This document shows positions 10,855 to 22,846 of a stretch of DNA of 64,000 bases, piece after piece; position 1 is the stretch's first letter, and each line of letters opens with the position of its first letter. Under the pieces are notes generated by a model. It saw nothing but the letters and a program-made list of their open reading frames with translations, made no database searches and had not been told where the DNA came from. Source of the stretch: Orientallactaga sibirica (Eukaryota; Chordata; Mammalia; Rodentia; Dipodidae); the NCBI GenBank assembly GCA_036365145.1, contig JAEOAD010002231.1:434001-498000 (forward strand), given 5' to 3'. The position numbers and the translations under genes are program-made.

Positions 10855-12062
10855 TTTTTTATTAGTTATATATATAATGTGCATAGAGCCATGATGGTAC
10901 CATCGTTAGCCTTCTCCCTGCCCTCCCCCCTCAGGAATTGTGGGTCTTGCATTGTGGGGGTAGCCATCAGTTATGGGGGAGAGGCAGTGTCTCTGTGCAT
11001 AATGACCCAACTTATGACTCTAACAATCTTTCTGTCCCCTCTTCCACGAATTTCCCTAAGTCATGTTGGGTTCATTTTGGGTCTATTTTAGTGACAAGGT
11101 CATGGGAGTCTTTGTGTCTCTGGATCTCTGGTTTGGTAGAGTTGAGTGTTGTCTGTGTCTATCTCCTTCACCCCTCTGCTGATACCCGGTTTGCTGAGAA
11201 AGCAGCACTCTTGCTTATTTCCCCAATTACTCTATGTGTTCAGCTGGTGGCCTGGTGAGGTGCAGTGGGTTGATTCTCTCCTCAGGTTCCACGTCCATCT
11301 GAAAAAGAGAAGCAAATTCTCCAACAGAGAGTGAGGTCAGTGCAAGGTACATGGATAGCCATTACTGTTTTAGAGTGAATTTAATGGGTGTAGGCCCTCT
11401 TGTATCCCACTATTGGTGGGAGCTTGATATTGGAGGGTGAACTCATTTTTGGATATGACTTATTTCCCACTTCCAGGTATGAGTTCCATTCCACTGAATG
11501 GATCCTTTAGTCAAATCAAGAGCAGTTGGTAACGCACCATGGCTTTGTGACACTATTGCATTTGTGTGAGCATCACGTCAGGTTGATTGCTGCCGGGAAG
11601 TTTACATCTCGAGTTTCTTAGACAGATGTTGGTCATTTTCCCCCAGTCACTCATGTAACACCTCCTGGCACTAGACAAGCTAACAGTCCAGGGACTTACT
11701 CTCTTCCAGATTCCAGCCAGGTCACTCCATGTTCCATCCCAATAGTATATGGTGTCTTCAGCAGTAGGGTCTTACCATTAACCTTTGGTGGGTCATCATG
11801 TACTCTGACAGAAATCTGTCTTCTTTTGGGAAACCTTGTAGGTCTCACTGATCAACAGCTCATTGTGGATGTTGATCACATGCTGGTACTGGGAGTTACA
11901 GGTCAGTGCCACGGGAAAAGAAGGAAGAAAAATATAGGTAGTATGAAAGGGAAAGAGAGAGAGAAAAGAGTAAGAAGAAGGGATGAGAGAGAGGAACAGA
12001 AGAAGGTTGAGGTTAGTCTTCATCCTACCCTCTCCAGGCCCCTGTGATTCAGGTGTTCTCTC
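10855..12062 (-). mobile_element. L1 3' region, L1 part of a U6-L1 chimera
   Basis: Antisense L1 3' end. Positions 10890-11560 align by eye with the L1 copy at 22847-23565 and with the ones at 30188 and 48070; shared landmarks include GAGAAGCAAATTCTCCAACA (11308-11327) and AGAGCAGTTGGTAACGCACC (11519-11538). A T run at 10855-10861 is the reversed tail. Positions 11560-11730 align more loosely with the 30188 copy; 11730-12060, including a GA-rich block at 11945-12006, is assigned by contiguity only. The end abuts a U6 copy directly. Confidence 0.72.
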
Positions 12063-12133
12063 AAAAAATATGGAATGCTTCACAGATTTGCGTGTCATCC
12101 TTGTGCAGGGGCCATGCTAATCTTGTCTGTATT

Positions 12134-12170
<37 letters not shown>
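12063..12170 (-). pseudogene. U6 snRNA retropseudogene, near full length
   Basis: Reading the minus strand from 12170 gives GTGCTTGCTTCGGCAGCACA, the U6 5' stem, then TATACTAAAATTGG, then the conserved ACAGA-box region as ACAGACAAG and AGCATGGCCCCTGC, ending ATATTTTTT at 12063. U6 itself is about 107 nt; this copy is 108 nt. Differences from canonical U6 include C6 to T, CG to CA steps typical of CpG decay, and AGAGAAG read as AGACAAG. The substitutions and the L1 sequence attached at its 3' end indicate a retrocopy, not an active gene; no U6 promoter elements (PSE, TATA) are evident upstream, at 12171-12240. Confidence 0.92.
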
Positions 12171-12480
12171 TGTTTATTGCTTTTTAAATAATGATTAATG
12201 ATACTTTAATGTACTTTTTGTTTTCACAACTTCTGCTTTAGGAGATGCTTAGGACTAAACATACATTGGCTTTAGCATAAAAGATATACATGACCCACAT
12301 ATTTCCAGCTTTTATTTCTGCATAATTCTTATTAAAAATTATTTCTACAAGGTCAAAGACACAAATAAAGGATGGAATGTAGGATTTCGAGGTGGGAGAG
12401 CATCCAGGGAGTTGTGAGAAGTCAGTTATATATAGTGTCCACATACATATATAGTCATCAGGCTTGTACTAGGTACCTGT
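12171..12480. other. Intron sequence, nothing recognised
   Basis: AT-rich, about 310 bases; no promoter elements for the adjacent U6 copy and no repeat recognised. Confidence 0.4.
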
Positions 12481-13245
12481 ATTGCTGTCTCCTCTACTGT
12501 ACAATAGATGGAAAATGGCATGTAAGACATGTCTGTGTCTTCAGAGCCCTTAAGTCTAGCAGGGACATACAATTTGATGACAGAAAGAGTATGAGCAGCA
12601 CAGATCTAATGCCATGGGAGAAACGGCAGAACACAGTCTAGATTTGAGCCTGGAAGGGATCAGAGATGCCTCTGGATCTGAGCTATGACCAGTGAAAATT
12701 AAAGCAGCGTGTGTTTTCAAAGAGGTTAGCATTTTCAGTGACTATGAGGTATAAGAAAGAATGGCATTGATGGACAAAAATAAATTCCCTAAGGGTGGAA
12801 CCCCAGGATGAGATTAGGAGGTGAAGTGTGAGAACAGAGACTGGAGTGAGATGAGGCATGCCATGTTCAAGGAGTCTTCCTAAAATATATGGTCTATAGA
12901 GGCTTAAGGGAACCCTTGGAAGAGCTAATGGCCAAAGAGAATGACAAATGAAAAAAAAAGTGGTTAAGATACTACTGCAATCATCCTAGTGAGAAATAAG
13001 ATGGGTTCAGAGAGATGTAGAGGACAGGGAAGTTTAGATGGCATTAAAAAGGGAGTACTGGTGAAATGTGTGAGTGCAATGAGTAGTGAAGAGGAGAGAA
13101 AGGTGGGGCTGACCAGGCATCATCCTGGGTCACTGGGACAGAAAATGGAGAAAAGCAGACTTGGATAGAAGTTGTGTTGGGCTTTGTTGCTGGGACAGTT
13201 GTGACTAACAAGTAGGAAGGATTATTTTGGTGAATTTTCAAAGGG
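12480..13245 (+). mobile_element. L2-like ancient LINE fragment
   Basis: The run at 12978-13200 follows the usual L2 order: ACTGCAATCATCCTAGTGAG, then a GATG/GAGAG-rich stretch, then GTACTGGTGAAATGTGTGAG. Upstream part assigned by context. Strongly diverged. Confidence 0.45.
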
Positions 13246-13284
13246 TTCATTCCATCCTGGGAGGGAGAGCATGGTGGATGTGGT

Positions 13285-13645
13285 GGTATAGTAGACAGCT
13301 TCAGGTTGCTGAAATGAACCTCCAGACCAGGCACACTTATGTAGGAAGAGATATTTATTTGAAGTTTATAGATCCAGGAGAAGTTCCATGAAGGCAGAAG
13401 AAGTTGGCCTGCTCTTACAGGAAGAGAGAGAGAGCGAGCAAAACAAGCCACACCATACAGCACACTTCAGGAACTCCGGGCAGAACTCAGGCACTTTATA
13501 CATCTGTAGAGTGGAATTTCAAATCTACCACCATACTTTAGGGCTGGTCCCTAAGATCTGCCCAGTGATAACCTCCTCCAGCCAGGTGGCTGGAAATCCA
13601 AAAGGTTTTAATAAACTCCTGAATCTAGTGGGGAGCATGTATTCA
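13285..13645 (+). mobile_element. Interspersed repeat, possibly URR1-type hAT
   Basis: CAGGTTGCTGAAATGAACCT, a GATATTTATTTGAAG run and AGCCAGGTGGCTGGAAATCC are features I recall from a repeat family found widely in rodents and tentatively placed with the non-autonomous hAT URR1 type. I cannot confirm the family here. No transposase frame. Confidence 0.4.
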
Positions 13646-13975
13646 AACTAGCACAGGTGGTTTGATTCAAGTGTCCCCCATAGATGTATGTGTTCTGAAT
13701 GCTAGGTCTTCACTTGATGGAAATTTGGGAATTGGAGCTTCCTGGAGGTAATGTATTATTTGGGAGTGAGTTTGTGGTTGTTACAATGAGCTTCCTCTTG
13801 ACAGTATTTGGCACAGTCTGCTGCTGCTGTTGTCCACCTGATGTTGGCCAGGCGGTGATGTCCAGCCTCTGCTCTTGCCATTATCTCCCTCTGCCATCAT
13901 GGAACTTCTCCTCAAGTCTGTCTTGGTCAGGTGTTTTCTGCCAGCCACAGAAAGCTAAATGCAACAGTGGATGTG
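13646..13975. mobile_element. Second unit of the repeat cluster
   Basis: GTGGTTTGATTCAAGTGTCC, GATGTTGGCCAGGCGGTGAT and CTGCCATCATGGAACTTCTC are repeat-like phrases of a family I have seen in rodent introns. Orientation and name are uncertain. It directly follows the 13285 unit. Confidence 0.4.
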
Positions 13976-14335
13976 ATGGTTAATCTTCGTTGTCAACCTG
14001 ACTGGATTTTAGAATCACCTTGAAAGCACACTGGGTGAATCTCTGAGGACATTTCCAGAGTGTTTTACTGAGCCAGGAATATCCACCCTGGGTGTGGTTT
14101 CTTAGGCTAGGGTCCCACACTGAAGACAAAGGAGAGAGTGCATGGTGTATCAACATTCAGCTCTCTGCATCCTAACTCTGGATTTAATATGACCTCTACT
14201 TCCTAATCCTGCTCCATGCCTTCCCTGCCATGATGGGCTGTGCCCTAAAGCTGTGAGCCAACATAGGCCATTCCCTCCCTACATTGCTTTCGCCTGGTAT
14301 TTTATCACAGCAATGAATAAGGTAACTAACACAGT
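13976..14335 (-). mobile_element. Third unit, antisense URR1-like repeat
   Basis: TGATGGTTAATCTTCGTTGT through TGTGAGCCAACATAGGCCAT to AAGGTAACTAACACAGT. Its reverse complement begins GTTAGTTACC and contains ATTGCTGTGATAAAATACC, the phrase that marks this rodent family. Its relation to the 13285 unit, in the opposite orientation, is unproven. Confidence 0.45.
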
Positions 14336-14628
14336 AGAGAGGAGCAGTTCATAGCAGGTGGCCAGAAAACAGACATATGCACACCTATGCTCATTTCTTT
14401 CTCTCTTTTGTTTTATTCCCCCTGGGCACAATCTATGGGATAGTGTGCCCCAAGTGCAGAGAAGACCTGGGCCTAAAAGTTAGTCCTCTCTGGGAGAAAG
14501 ACTTTCACAGATACACACAGAGGTATGCTTAGCTAGTCGAGATACTTTTCCTCAATCCAGTCAAAAAGACATCAATATTAACCATCTCAGATATGCTGCA
14601 CAAGCCTTAATTTGGGAACAGGCACCAG

Positions 14629-14892
14629 AAGGACTGGAGAGATGGCTCAGCAGTTAAAGGCACTTTCTTGCAAAGCCTTAATGCCTGGGTTTGATTCCCC
14701 AGTACCCACACAAAGTCAAATACCCAAAGTGGTGCAAGAATCTTGGAGTTCTGTTACAGAGGCAGAGGCCCGGGCTTACTCATACTCATTTTCTTTCTAC
14801 CTCTTTCTCTTTCTTCCCCCTCTTTCCCCCCTCTCTCCCCCTCTCTTCCCCCCTGTCTCTCTCTCTCATACATAAATAAAAATATTTTTAAA
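14629..14892 (+). mobile_element. B2-like SINE, sense
   Basis: Starts GGACTGGAGAGATGGCTCAG, has the tRNA B-box-like GGTTTGATTCCCCAGTACCC and ends in a long pyrimidine run (14790-14872) plus ATAAATAAAAATA. One of only five sense copies seen. Confidence 0.9.
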
Positions 14893-14894
14893 GG

Positions 14895-15855
14895 TACCAG
14901 GCAGGTTTATAGAATGAATATGGCCAAGAAGAAGCAAGGACCATTTGCCTGTGAGAGTAGAGTAGGACATGGCAGGCATTAGAATTCAAGAAAAGTATTC
15001 TTTTATGGGGAAAATATTTCAATTTAAATATTTTGAGTTTGGATAATTGGTAAGATATCTAAATGGTAATGTTTACTATCTTTAAGAGATACCTGTTATT
15101 TTGGCTAAAATTATTTACTTGGAACATGTTTCTCTGTGCATTGTAATGCTGACATGGCTAGAGTGCAGATGCTCCTGAAAAGTGACAAGAAAGATAAGTG
15201 GGTGCAGTGCCTTATTGGTGGCCTTAGTGATGCTATCAGGATTCCCAAGGGAAAAATAAACCTGAGGAAATCTAAATGTGTAGAGACTTCGTGGCTCACA
15301 GCATTGCGGAAGGGGGTTAGTAAGTCTAAAAGCTTAAGCAGGCCATCTGGCTAGCAACTCAGACAAGATTGCTATGTGGAATCTTAAGATATTTTTTTCC
15401 CTCCAGCTTTTGCTCATAAGGCCTCAACTGGTTGGAAGAAGCCCACCCTTGTTACTGGCTTCACTTGTAGTGAGCCGAGTTAGTCACCTCTGTTAGATGT
15501 CTTCACAGAATCATCTAGATGAGTGTTCCACCAAATGACTGAGCACCACCAACCAGCCACCCTGATGTCTAAAATTAATCATCATACCACATTAATATTT
15601 CCAAATAACTGCCTTTCCAGACTGCTTCTCAGACCCTGACTGAGCATACACTTGTCCTGTATGCTTTCTTGTCTCTGTAAATCTTTCCACCCCCTTCCTA
15701 TGCCTATTCCCTTCATTCAACTTTCACATTCCATGTGCATAACTTTGCATCTGTAACTGTAAATATGCACATGTGACTGGGCAAGCCTTCCTGGCTAATG
15801 ATGTACTACATTTGACTGGAAATTAAACACACAAAGAACTCTTTTGTATCCTTTT
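14895..15855. other. Intron sequence, possible unnamed repeat at 15400-15590
   Basis: 15110-15350 has a short plus-strand frame without a known signature. 15420-15590 (GAAGCCCACCCTTGTTACTG; CACCAAATGACTGAGCACCA) looks like an interspersed repeat but I cannot name it. Confidence 0.35.
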
Positions 15856-15859
15856 GTTT

Positions 15860-16204
15860 GCCTGTGCAGGTGAGGGGGTGCATGTAGTTATCTATGTGTG
15901 CAGGTATACATGTGTGTGCAGGTACACATGTATGAGTGTATACATGTGTGTGAAGGCCAGAGATTAGTGTTGTGTGTCTCCCTCAGCTGCTTTCCACCTT
16001 AGTTTTTGAGAAAAGGTCCCAGTGACTTATCTAGAAAAGCAAGCATCAAGCCCCTGAATAGCTTGCAGTCTCTGCCTACCAAGAAGTCGGATTAGAGGTT
16101 CATGCTTTTACACTAGGCTTTTACATGGGCTGTGAGGAGCCGCACACGGGTATGCATACTTGTGCAGGAAGTAGTTTACTGACTGATCCATCTACTTACC
16201 CCTG
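15860..16204 (-). mobile_element. GT-headed long SINE-like element
   Basis: GT-rich left part (15890-15955), GAAGGCCAGAGATTAGTG, a middle with TTTTGAGAAAAGGTCCCAG, then a right end TTTACTGACTGATCCATCTA. One of ten copies of the same architecture; see findings. Degenerate. Confidence 0.6.
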
Positions 16205-16209
16205 ACACC

Positions 16210-19200
16210 AGAGGGGTCATGTAGGTCTTTCGATGCCACCCTATGAAATAGGCCAGCTGAGAGTATTGCTCTGTTTTGATCCACAGTTGCCAGTGGGGCT
16301 CAGAGAAGGGGAAGAACAGACTTAAAGCACCTGGCTGTAAGTGACATAGGGAGCAATGAGCTCTGGAATGCTCATATTTGATTTATTTCTGGAGGAAATA
16401 AATGTAGACACATATTTTAACCAATTATGAGCTTTACTGTATTAATAAATCATGCATTGAATCACTTATACACTCTAGAGACCAGCTACAAGATGGTCTG
16501 TCCCTCTAGACACATTTCAGGACCGAACGTTTCTATACAACTGGCATTTGGAACCTATTGTAAGAGAGAGTAGCAGGTGCCCAGGGCACACCTCAGGAGG
16601 AAGGATGAAGACCACCCTGGAGCAGCAGAGGCCACCAAGGACTGATGGCATCCGTCGGGAGGTAGGTGAGAGGTTGCAGACCAGGATATAGATGCTGAGG
16701 TTGGCTCTTTCCAACCACTGTCTCACTGTGTCCCTCCTTCTTTCTGCTCCTGGGCCAGTTTTACCTCTCCATGCTCTGTGGGTAAAGAGAACAGAGACGG
16801 AAAACTAAGGCATCCACACAAAGTGGCTGAATCACCACTTCCTTCTATGAATATACAAATGAAATCCATATTTGTGTAACAAACCCATAGGAAAAAAAAG
16901 GAGGGGAAGTTTTGGCAGGCACAGTAGAAACCCAATCTGGAGACTACAAATTTAAAAAACAATTATTTCAAATTTCCTATCACAAACTTCCTTCTGGAGG
17001 CTTCCGTTCACTACATCTATATTTGGATAGTCTTCTGAGAGTAGACACGGAAGCATTCCCGAGTTTTGCGCATTCCAGAGCCTGTGGATTTTATAGTGTA
17101 CATGAAAGCATACTCAAGTCCTGTACTGCAGACATGTTTTTTTTATTCTGATATATAATTTCATTCAACAGTAGTAGACACAAATAGTATTTGGTCTCTT
17201 GATTTGCAGTTTTGGGAACAATTTCAACTTGCTTCCTTCCAGAGAGCATTATTAACAGCCAATTGGCATGCAGTTCCAGGCTTTTTCACAGGTGAGAGGG
17301 AAAGTTGAAAGAGTGGATTAGAGTTCTCCACAGGCACCCCAGATAATTTACTGCCCGTCTGCAGTAATGGCTGGATGTATATATCTTTCACCATATGTAG
17401 CCTTCCATTTAGATCTCTAATCAATGGAAAAGAATAAGAACTGGTTCGTGAAAAACCATCCCTTGAAGTGGAACTAATCAGCTTGCGGGTTCCTTTCAGG
17501 TAATCGGACCATTACCCTGTATGCCCTGGCTATATCCTTGGATAGGAAATGACCTAAACTTCCATTTCCAGTTGTGGAGATTATTTATCCCAACACCCCC
17601 CTCTATCTCCAGCCAACCCTCTACTTTGCATATTAAAGTTAAGCCTCTAGTCATTGAATCTCCATGTCTGGGATGTTGATCTGGAGTTGCCATTACAAAC
17701 AAACTTACTTTGTACACTGTATGGCACGAGTTGAAAAGAAACTACTTTAGAATTCTTGTAGTGTTTACTAGTTTGAAAGTTGCGTGAAGGATGAGGATTT
17801 ATTCCACTGCCTGACCAAATCCCCTGGGTTCTATTCGTTAAGAATGTTATTTTCCCATAGGCATTAACTTTCCTATTTGGGGGAGGAAAAATTCCTTTTT
17901 TAAAGTTTAAATTTAGTGATGTTAATAGGGTTCAGAAGAGAGTTTGGAGATTAGAAGCCAGATGATGGCAATTTCAGATTGCTGGAAATTCTTGAACAAA
18001 ATGAAAAATTGCTTGACCTCATATCAAATAACATAATTTATTGGAAACTTGTTATTGAAATTGTATATTTCCTATAATAGGAAGTTGCCTATGTGTAGAT
18101 ATTTAATCAAAAACACAAGGTAAATGAACTTGGGCCTTCATCATTGTGAAGAGGGTAAGCTTTTATTTTGCTATTAAAATATATTCTTAAAGAGCAGGCA
18201 ATTTCTTTCATTTCTAGAACTTCTAAACTTTCTACAAATTGTAAAAAGGAATTTAGATGCTAAAACATCTAAGTAATGTCAACGATTCTGTTCTGTCAAA
18301 AATTAATGGGAAGTTTTCATTCATGTAAGTTATTATTATGAAATTGACCTGGTTTATCTGTGTAGGAATTCAATTGGTTTCCCTAAAGTAGAGTGATTAC
18401 CAAGATGTAGCCTATTCCAGGACTTTCAATGATTTAAAGCACATTTACAAAAATTTCAGGAGATTACACTTTGGGAACAATATAAACATTCCTTTGGGGA
18501 CGAGATTGATAGCAGTGGAGGATGGTATACTTGAGAATGTTTTGTATTTTTCAGCTAGAAGTCAGCATCCTTTCAAAAGTAAAGTGTTTGTTTCCTTGCT
18601 ACATCCTGCTTTTGTTGGCTCCTAGGAGCTTTGAAAGTTGGTACATTATTAAAATCAGTGTGACAGATCATCTATTTAGTATTTTCACCTCTCCTCACTC
18701 TAATCACTAGACATTGAAAATCTTTATGAAAGCAAGAATGGTGTCTAAATAGCATCCTAAATTATTGACCTTCTTACTTTTAAATTTTAACCAAAACTAG
18801 ATAAATATTTGAGTCTATCCATCAAGATTATCTTCTGGATCTCAGTGATATGTCGTGTATAATACTATAAAACTTTAGCTCATTGTTGAAATACATATGT
18901 GCATATAGTGGAATATTAAAAGTCCCATAGAAGAATATTAAGTTTTAATACTTGGCATGTATAAGCTTTTACTTTAAAAAAATTTAAAATAACATCTGTA
19001 AAAATTGATCAAGATATCCTCGCTTTAGTCAGAATGCCTGATAGCTCATATTTTTCTCCCAAGTAGCAAGAAAAAGGCTTTTTGATGGGAATATTTTTCT
19101 ATGATTTTATCTCTGAACGATGGGAGAACTTAAAATATATAGAACATTAAAATCATAGCATTTTAGTAGAGAATAACCTTAGAGTTTGAGTCCAGGTCAT

Positions 19201-19560
19201 GGCTTCATTTGAGAGTTAGCACACTGAAAGTAGACCTTCGATGAACAGGGGCTTTGCCACACTGTCACAGAGGCACCTGGCAGTGATGGGAGAGGCCATA
19301 GTGAGCCATGGCATGCAGGGCATTGCTTCTCCATTCATTTTGAGGGGAATCTTTACAAATGTCCCATATTTTAAGCAATTCATTTTATCAAAGTCTTTGT
19401 GCCATATCTGTTACAAAGACTCATTGCTTGTTGCACTATAGTCACTAAATCTTCCAGAAAATGACATTTTTCACAGCTATTGTATTCTCATCATCATGAT
19501 GAGGCCACCTCACAGGTATGACTTGGGTGACACTCAAGGTGTAGTAGACTGTACAATCTG
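16210..19560. other. Long non-repetitive intron block
   Basis: About 3.3 kb, the longest stretch in which I recognise no young repeat; 16240-16370 may be a worn MIR. No exon or RNA gene seen. Its lack of insertions makes it a candidate for conserved non-coding sequence, but only an alignment could tell. Confidence 0.4.
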
Positions 19561-19582
19561 ATTCTGAATGTAGAGGCTTGAT

Positions 19583-19853
19583 TTTTTTTTTAAATTTTTT
19601 TATTTATTTTTGGAGAGAGAGAGAGACAGAGAGGGAGAAGGAGACAGAAATGGGCGCACCAGCAGTCTCTCAGCTGCTGTGAACGAAATCCAGATGTGTG
19701 CACCCCCTTGTGGTCAAGTGAGGCATTGCGCCCTTGTGTCACTTTGCATCTGGCTAAATGTGGGACCTGGAGATTGGAACCGCTGGACATTGGAACCAGC
19801 GTTCTTAGGCTTAGCAGGCAGGCGCCTTAGCCCCTAAGCCATCTCTCCAGCCC
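19583..19853 (-). mobile_element. B2-like SINE, second form, with target duplication
   Basis: GA-rich run, GCACCAGCAGTCTCTCAGCT, CACCCCCTTGTGGTCAAGTG, and a right end TAAGCCATCTCTCCAGCCC. The 10-nt GAGGCTTGAT is found at 19573-19582 and at 19854-19863, an exact duplication. Confidence 0.93.
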
Positions 19854-19969
19854 GAGGCTTGATGTTTTAAGAGAAATAACTTGTAGGTAAAATGTCTCAA
19901 TTGGCTATACACTATTTTTTTGGCCTATATGTTTATGTACTTAAGGAATAGAATAGCAATGTGAAAGGA

Positions 19970-20235
19970 ATTTATTTCCCATTCCTTAAGTAATACTATC
20001 CTTTAATTACTTGATTATCACTTAATTAGTTGCGTTAAGTCTCTAAATTTTGTTAATTGCTCATTGGCTTTAAATAAAAATGGAATTGAGAGAAAATTTG
20101 AGTATTTAATTACTTTTGAACTGAGTTAAAATTGTTGAATAAAGTTACTTTGTAACTTCAATTTAATTATTATTTTTGGATTCACATGTAATTTAGTTAA
20201 GGTAAATGTTTATGAAGTGTAAGAATCAAATTTTA
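19970..20235. promoter_or_regulatory. TAAT-rich block, candidate homeodomain-site cluster
   Basis: Within about 250 bases there are repeated TAATTA/TTAATTA-type cores (for instance CTTTAATTACTTGATTATCA and TATTTAATTACTTTTGAACT), each the core bound by many homeodomain proteins. General AT richness could produce this by chance. No direct evidence of function. Confidence 0.25.
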
Positions 20236-20239
20236 TTAT

Positions 20240-21750
20240 GTAGTGACATCAGATTGGATATGTATTTCAGTATATAGGTTATTTAGTATAAATTTTTTTT
20301 TCCCCACTGTTAGGGGAAACATGAGTCTACAAGAATACTAACAGATTTAGTGTTTCTCATTCTTTTCTTACTGTGTGCTCATTATGAAAGAAGGGAAATG
20401 TTGAAAAGAATTCAGAAAATTACATTTTCCTATACCAGAAAATAGGAAGGTTCAATGCTTATTCTCTAAGATTATAAAGCAAAGAGGTTCCAAAATTGAT
20501 TGCCTCACTTTTTTTGAAAATCTAAATCATGGTTATTTAAGTGCTTGCTGTCCTCAGACTGGGCCTGTCTTCATCACTCCTGCCTTCAATGGCAACATAG
20601 CTGAACAAACTGGGGACCAGATCTAGTGTGCTTTAGATGGCTCATGTGGGAACCCACCCAGGGGCTATCAAACATGCAGTTGTACTGTTCCTGCCCTATG
20701 TCACTGCTGACAAGTCCTTCTTCTGCCTCATGGCTGAATCAGGTTCCTTGACTGCCTTGGGGCATCAATACAGTACTCTGTATCTCTCATGTCTGAGTTC
20801 ATGCCTTGTGGGCTACAGTCTTTGTGTGTGCATGTGCATGTATATATGAACATGGGTTGTGTGTGAACTGAACTGACATTTTCCCCTAAACTCTTTCAGT
20901 TAAAAAAGTAAAAAATAAACCTGTGGCTGACATTTGTAAGTTGACAAAAGCTTGAAAAGATTTCCTTAGCAGGCTTTACTTTTCCTGTCTTTCTACCCCT
21001 GTGAGAAGGACCTGCTGGGATAGCCCAATTTGCTTCATGCACACCAATTATTAATACAAATGTCAACTTTAGCCTACTTCCTTTCATTTATACAATTTCA
21101 GGGCTGGCCAGTGAGCTATGCCCAGGCGGCACATGAAGCCATTCATGCATACAGCCAGTGCTTACTTCTCCCCGCAGTAGACTGGGAGCATGCTGTGGCT
21201 TCAGCCTCTGGAACACTTTCTTTTATTCCTCAGCAGTCATTTAGAGTCATTCACCGAGAACCCACAGAGCCTCATCAATAGAAGTAATTAAGCCAATGGC
21301 TTTGAAAATGCTAAGCCACATTCCTTGTTTCCACTGAGAACTTTTATATTACAGAAGAAAAGAAATATACTCAGGATCCTCTCAGCGATACTGTTACCAT
21401 AACTGGTGGTTTAGCCCCAGCATCACTAGTTGTATAATGTTCTATGTTAAAATAAGTGAAGATAGCTTATTTTTTTACAAGCAAAATTTTTGATTCAGAA
21501 GTAAGAACTTTAATTAGTTTCCACAATTTGATCCTTTCTTCCATGGTTTTCCAATGACTTGGGATGTAAGGTAGGAGTGTACAGGAATCTAAATAAGTGT
21601 AACAGTCTCTCTGTGTGCTGTCTGTGACAGTAAGGTCCCTGTTGACGTTTCGCTTTCTCTATCATCACCGTACTGCCCAACATTTAGTAGGTACTTAATA
21701 AAAAGCCATATAAAGATGACTTTAAAAATATTTATGGCAAAATGACTACT
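20240..21750. other. Unique intron sequence
   Basis: No young repeat seen; short TG run at 20820-20850. 21655-21705 resembles the CATTTAGTAGGTACTTAATA end of an L2 or MIR. Confidence 0.35.
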
Positions 21751-21754
21751 GTCT

Positions 21755-21965
21755 AAGAATTAGGAGCTGTGAGATCATAATTCAAAAGTATGAGCTCTAG
21801 CATATGACAGACCCAAGTGTACAATTCAGTATTTCTCTCCATTAATTGTGATTTGGGGCAAGGCATTCAACTTCTCTCTTTCTCAGTTTCCACAACTATA
21901 AGATGATGTCCCCTAGTGTGGTATCGCTTTTACTGGGTAGACGTGAACAAATGTCTGTTGACACC
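21755..21965 (+). mobile_element. MIR-like fragment
   Basis: AGCTCTAGCATATGACAGAC, then TGATTTGGGGCAAGGCATTC, then CTTTCTCAGTTTCCACAACT and ATAAGATGATG follow the MIR order. Confidence 0.65.
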
Positions 21966-21969
21966 ATTT

Positions 21970-22832
21970 AGAGCATCATGACACACCAAAGAAATGATTC
22001 CACTCAGCTCAGTGGACAGTGTGATCATGGGGCTACTTAGAGGAGCATGAGTGAGGGGTAATTTACAGGCACATGGGTGACCCAGAGGTATCTGTTATCA
22101 CCAGAAAGCCTACCCCAGCACAATGACAACTCATCAAACTACATCCCTGCATCACCCTGCACAACTCGCATATAGTTTCATTGGAGGAGGGACCCACAGA
22201 ATATATATAGCTTCTTTTACAACCTTGAGGAGAGGCCTTGTGAATCTTGGAACTTTTTTCACCTCCTGAGCCTTATGAAGAAGGTTAGAATTTGGAGGAA
22301 CTAGCTACATAACACCTACTGATGTCCACCAAAGCCATAGCAAAGCCCTGGAAGTGCTGGCTATGTAAAGCATTTGCAACTTCCAAGGAAAGACCAGTTT
22401 CCAATATTTGTAAGTAATTCACGGCAGAACTTAATGGCATAAAAGACCGAAGACTGTCGTCTGTGAATATTGGGCAGAGTTCTGTGCCAGGAGTCAGCAG
22501 GTGAGGTTTTGTGACAGAAGTACATATCCTTCATCCTCAGTGGATGTTGTCCAGTGGGACAAGCAGGAAGACCTGGCTGTGGCACTGTAGGGACTCAGCA
22601 GTTCCAGGGGTCAGGAGTCAGCTCAGAGGCTTGGCAGTGAGAGTGAGGGTCTCAGGGCTGAGAGTCCCTCTGGAGTCTGGAGACAAGGGCTTTGCTGGGT
22701 GTAACTGTGCCTTCATTGAGTCAAAATAAGACACCCCTACCTCTGAGAGAGTACAAAGGAAGCTCTAGACTTTTGTCAGTGTTTTAAATAAGAAGTCAGT
22801 CCAGGTTCATAGAGAGGAAGTAAGATGGGTTT
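21970..22832. other. Intron sequence, nothing recognised
   Basis: About 860 bases, GC-richer at 22490-22740, with short frames on both strands and no known signature. Confidence 0.35.
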
Positions 22833-22846
22833 AAAGTAAAATATCT

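Noticed and set aside
12063..12170. Active U6 snRNA gene
   Set aside because: The sequence has several substitutions, no PSE or TATA upstream, and L1 attached at the 3' end; a retropseudogene fits better.
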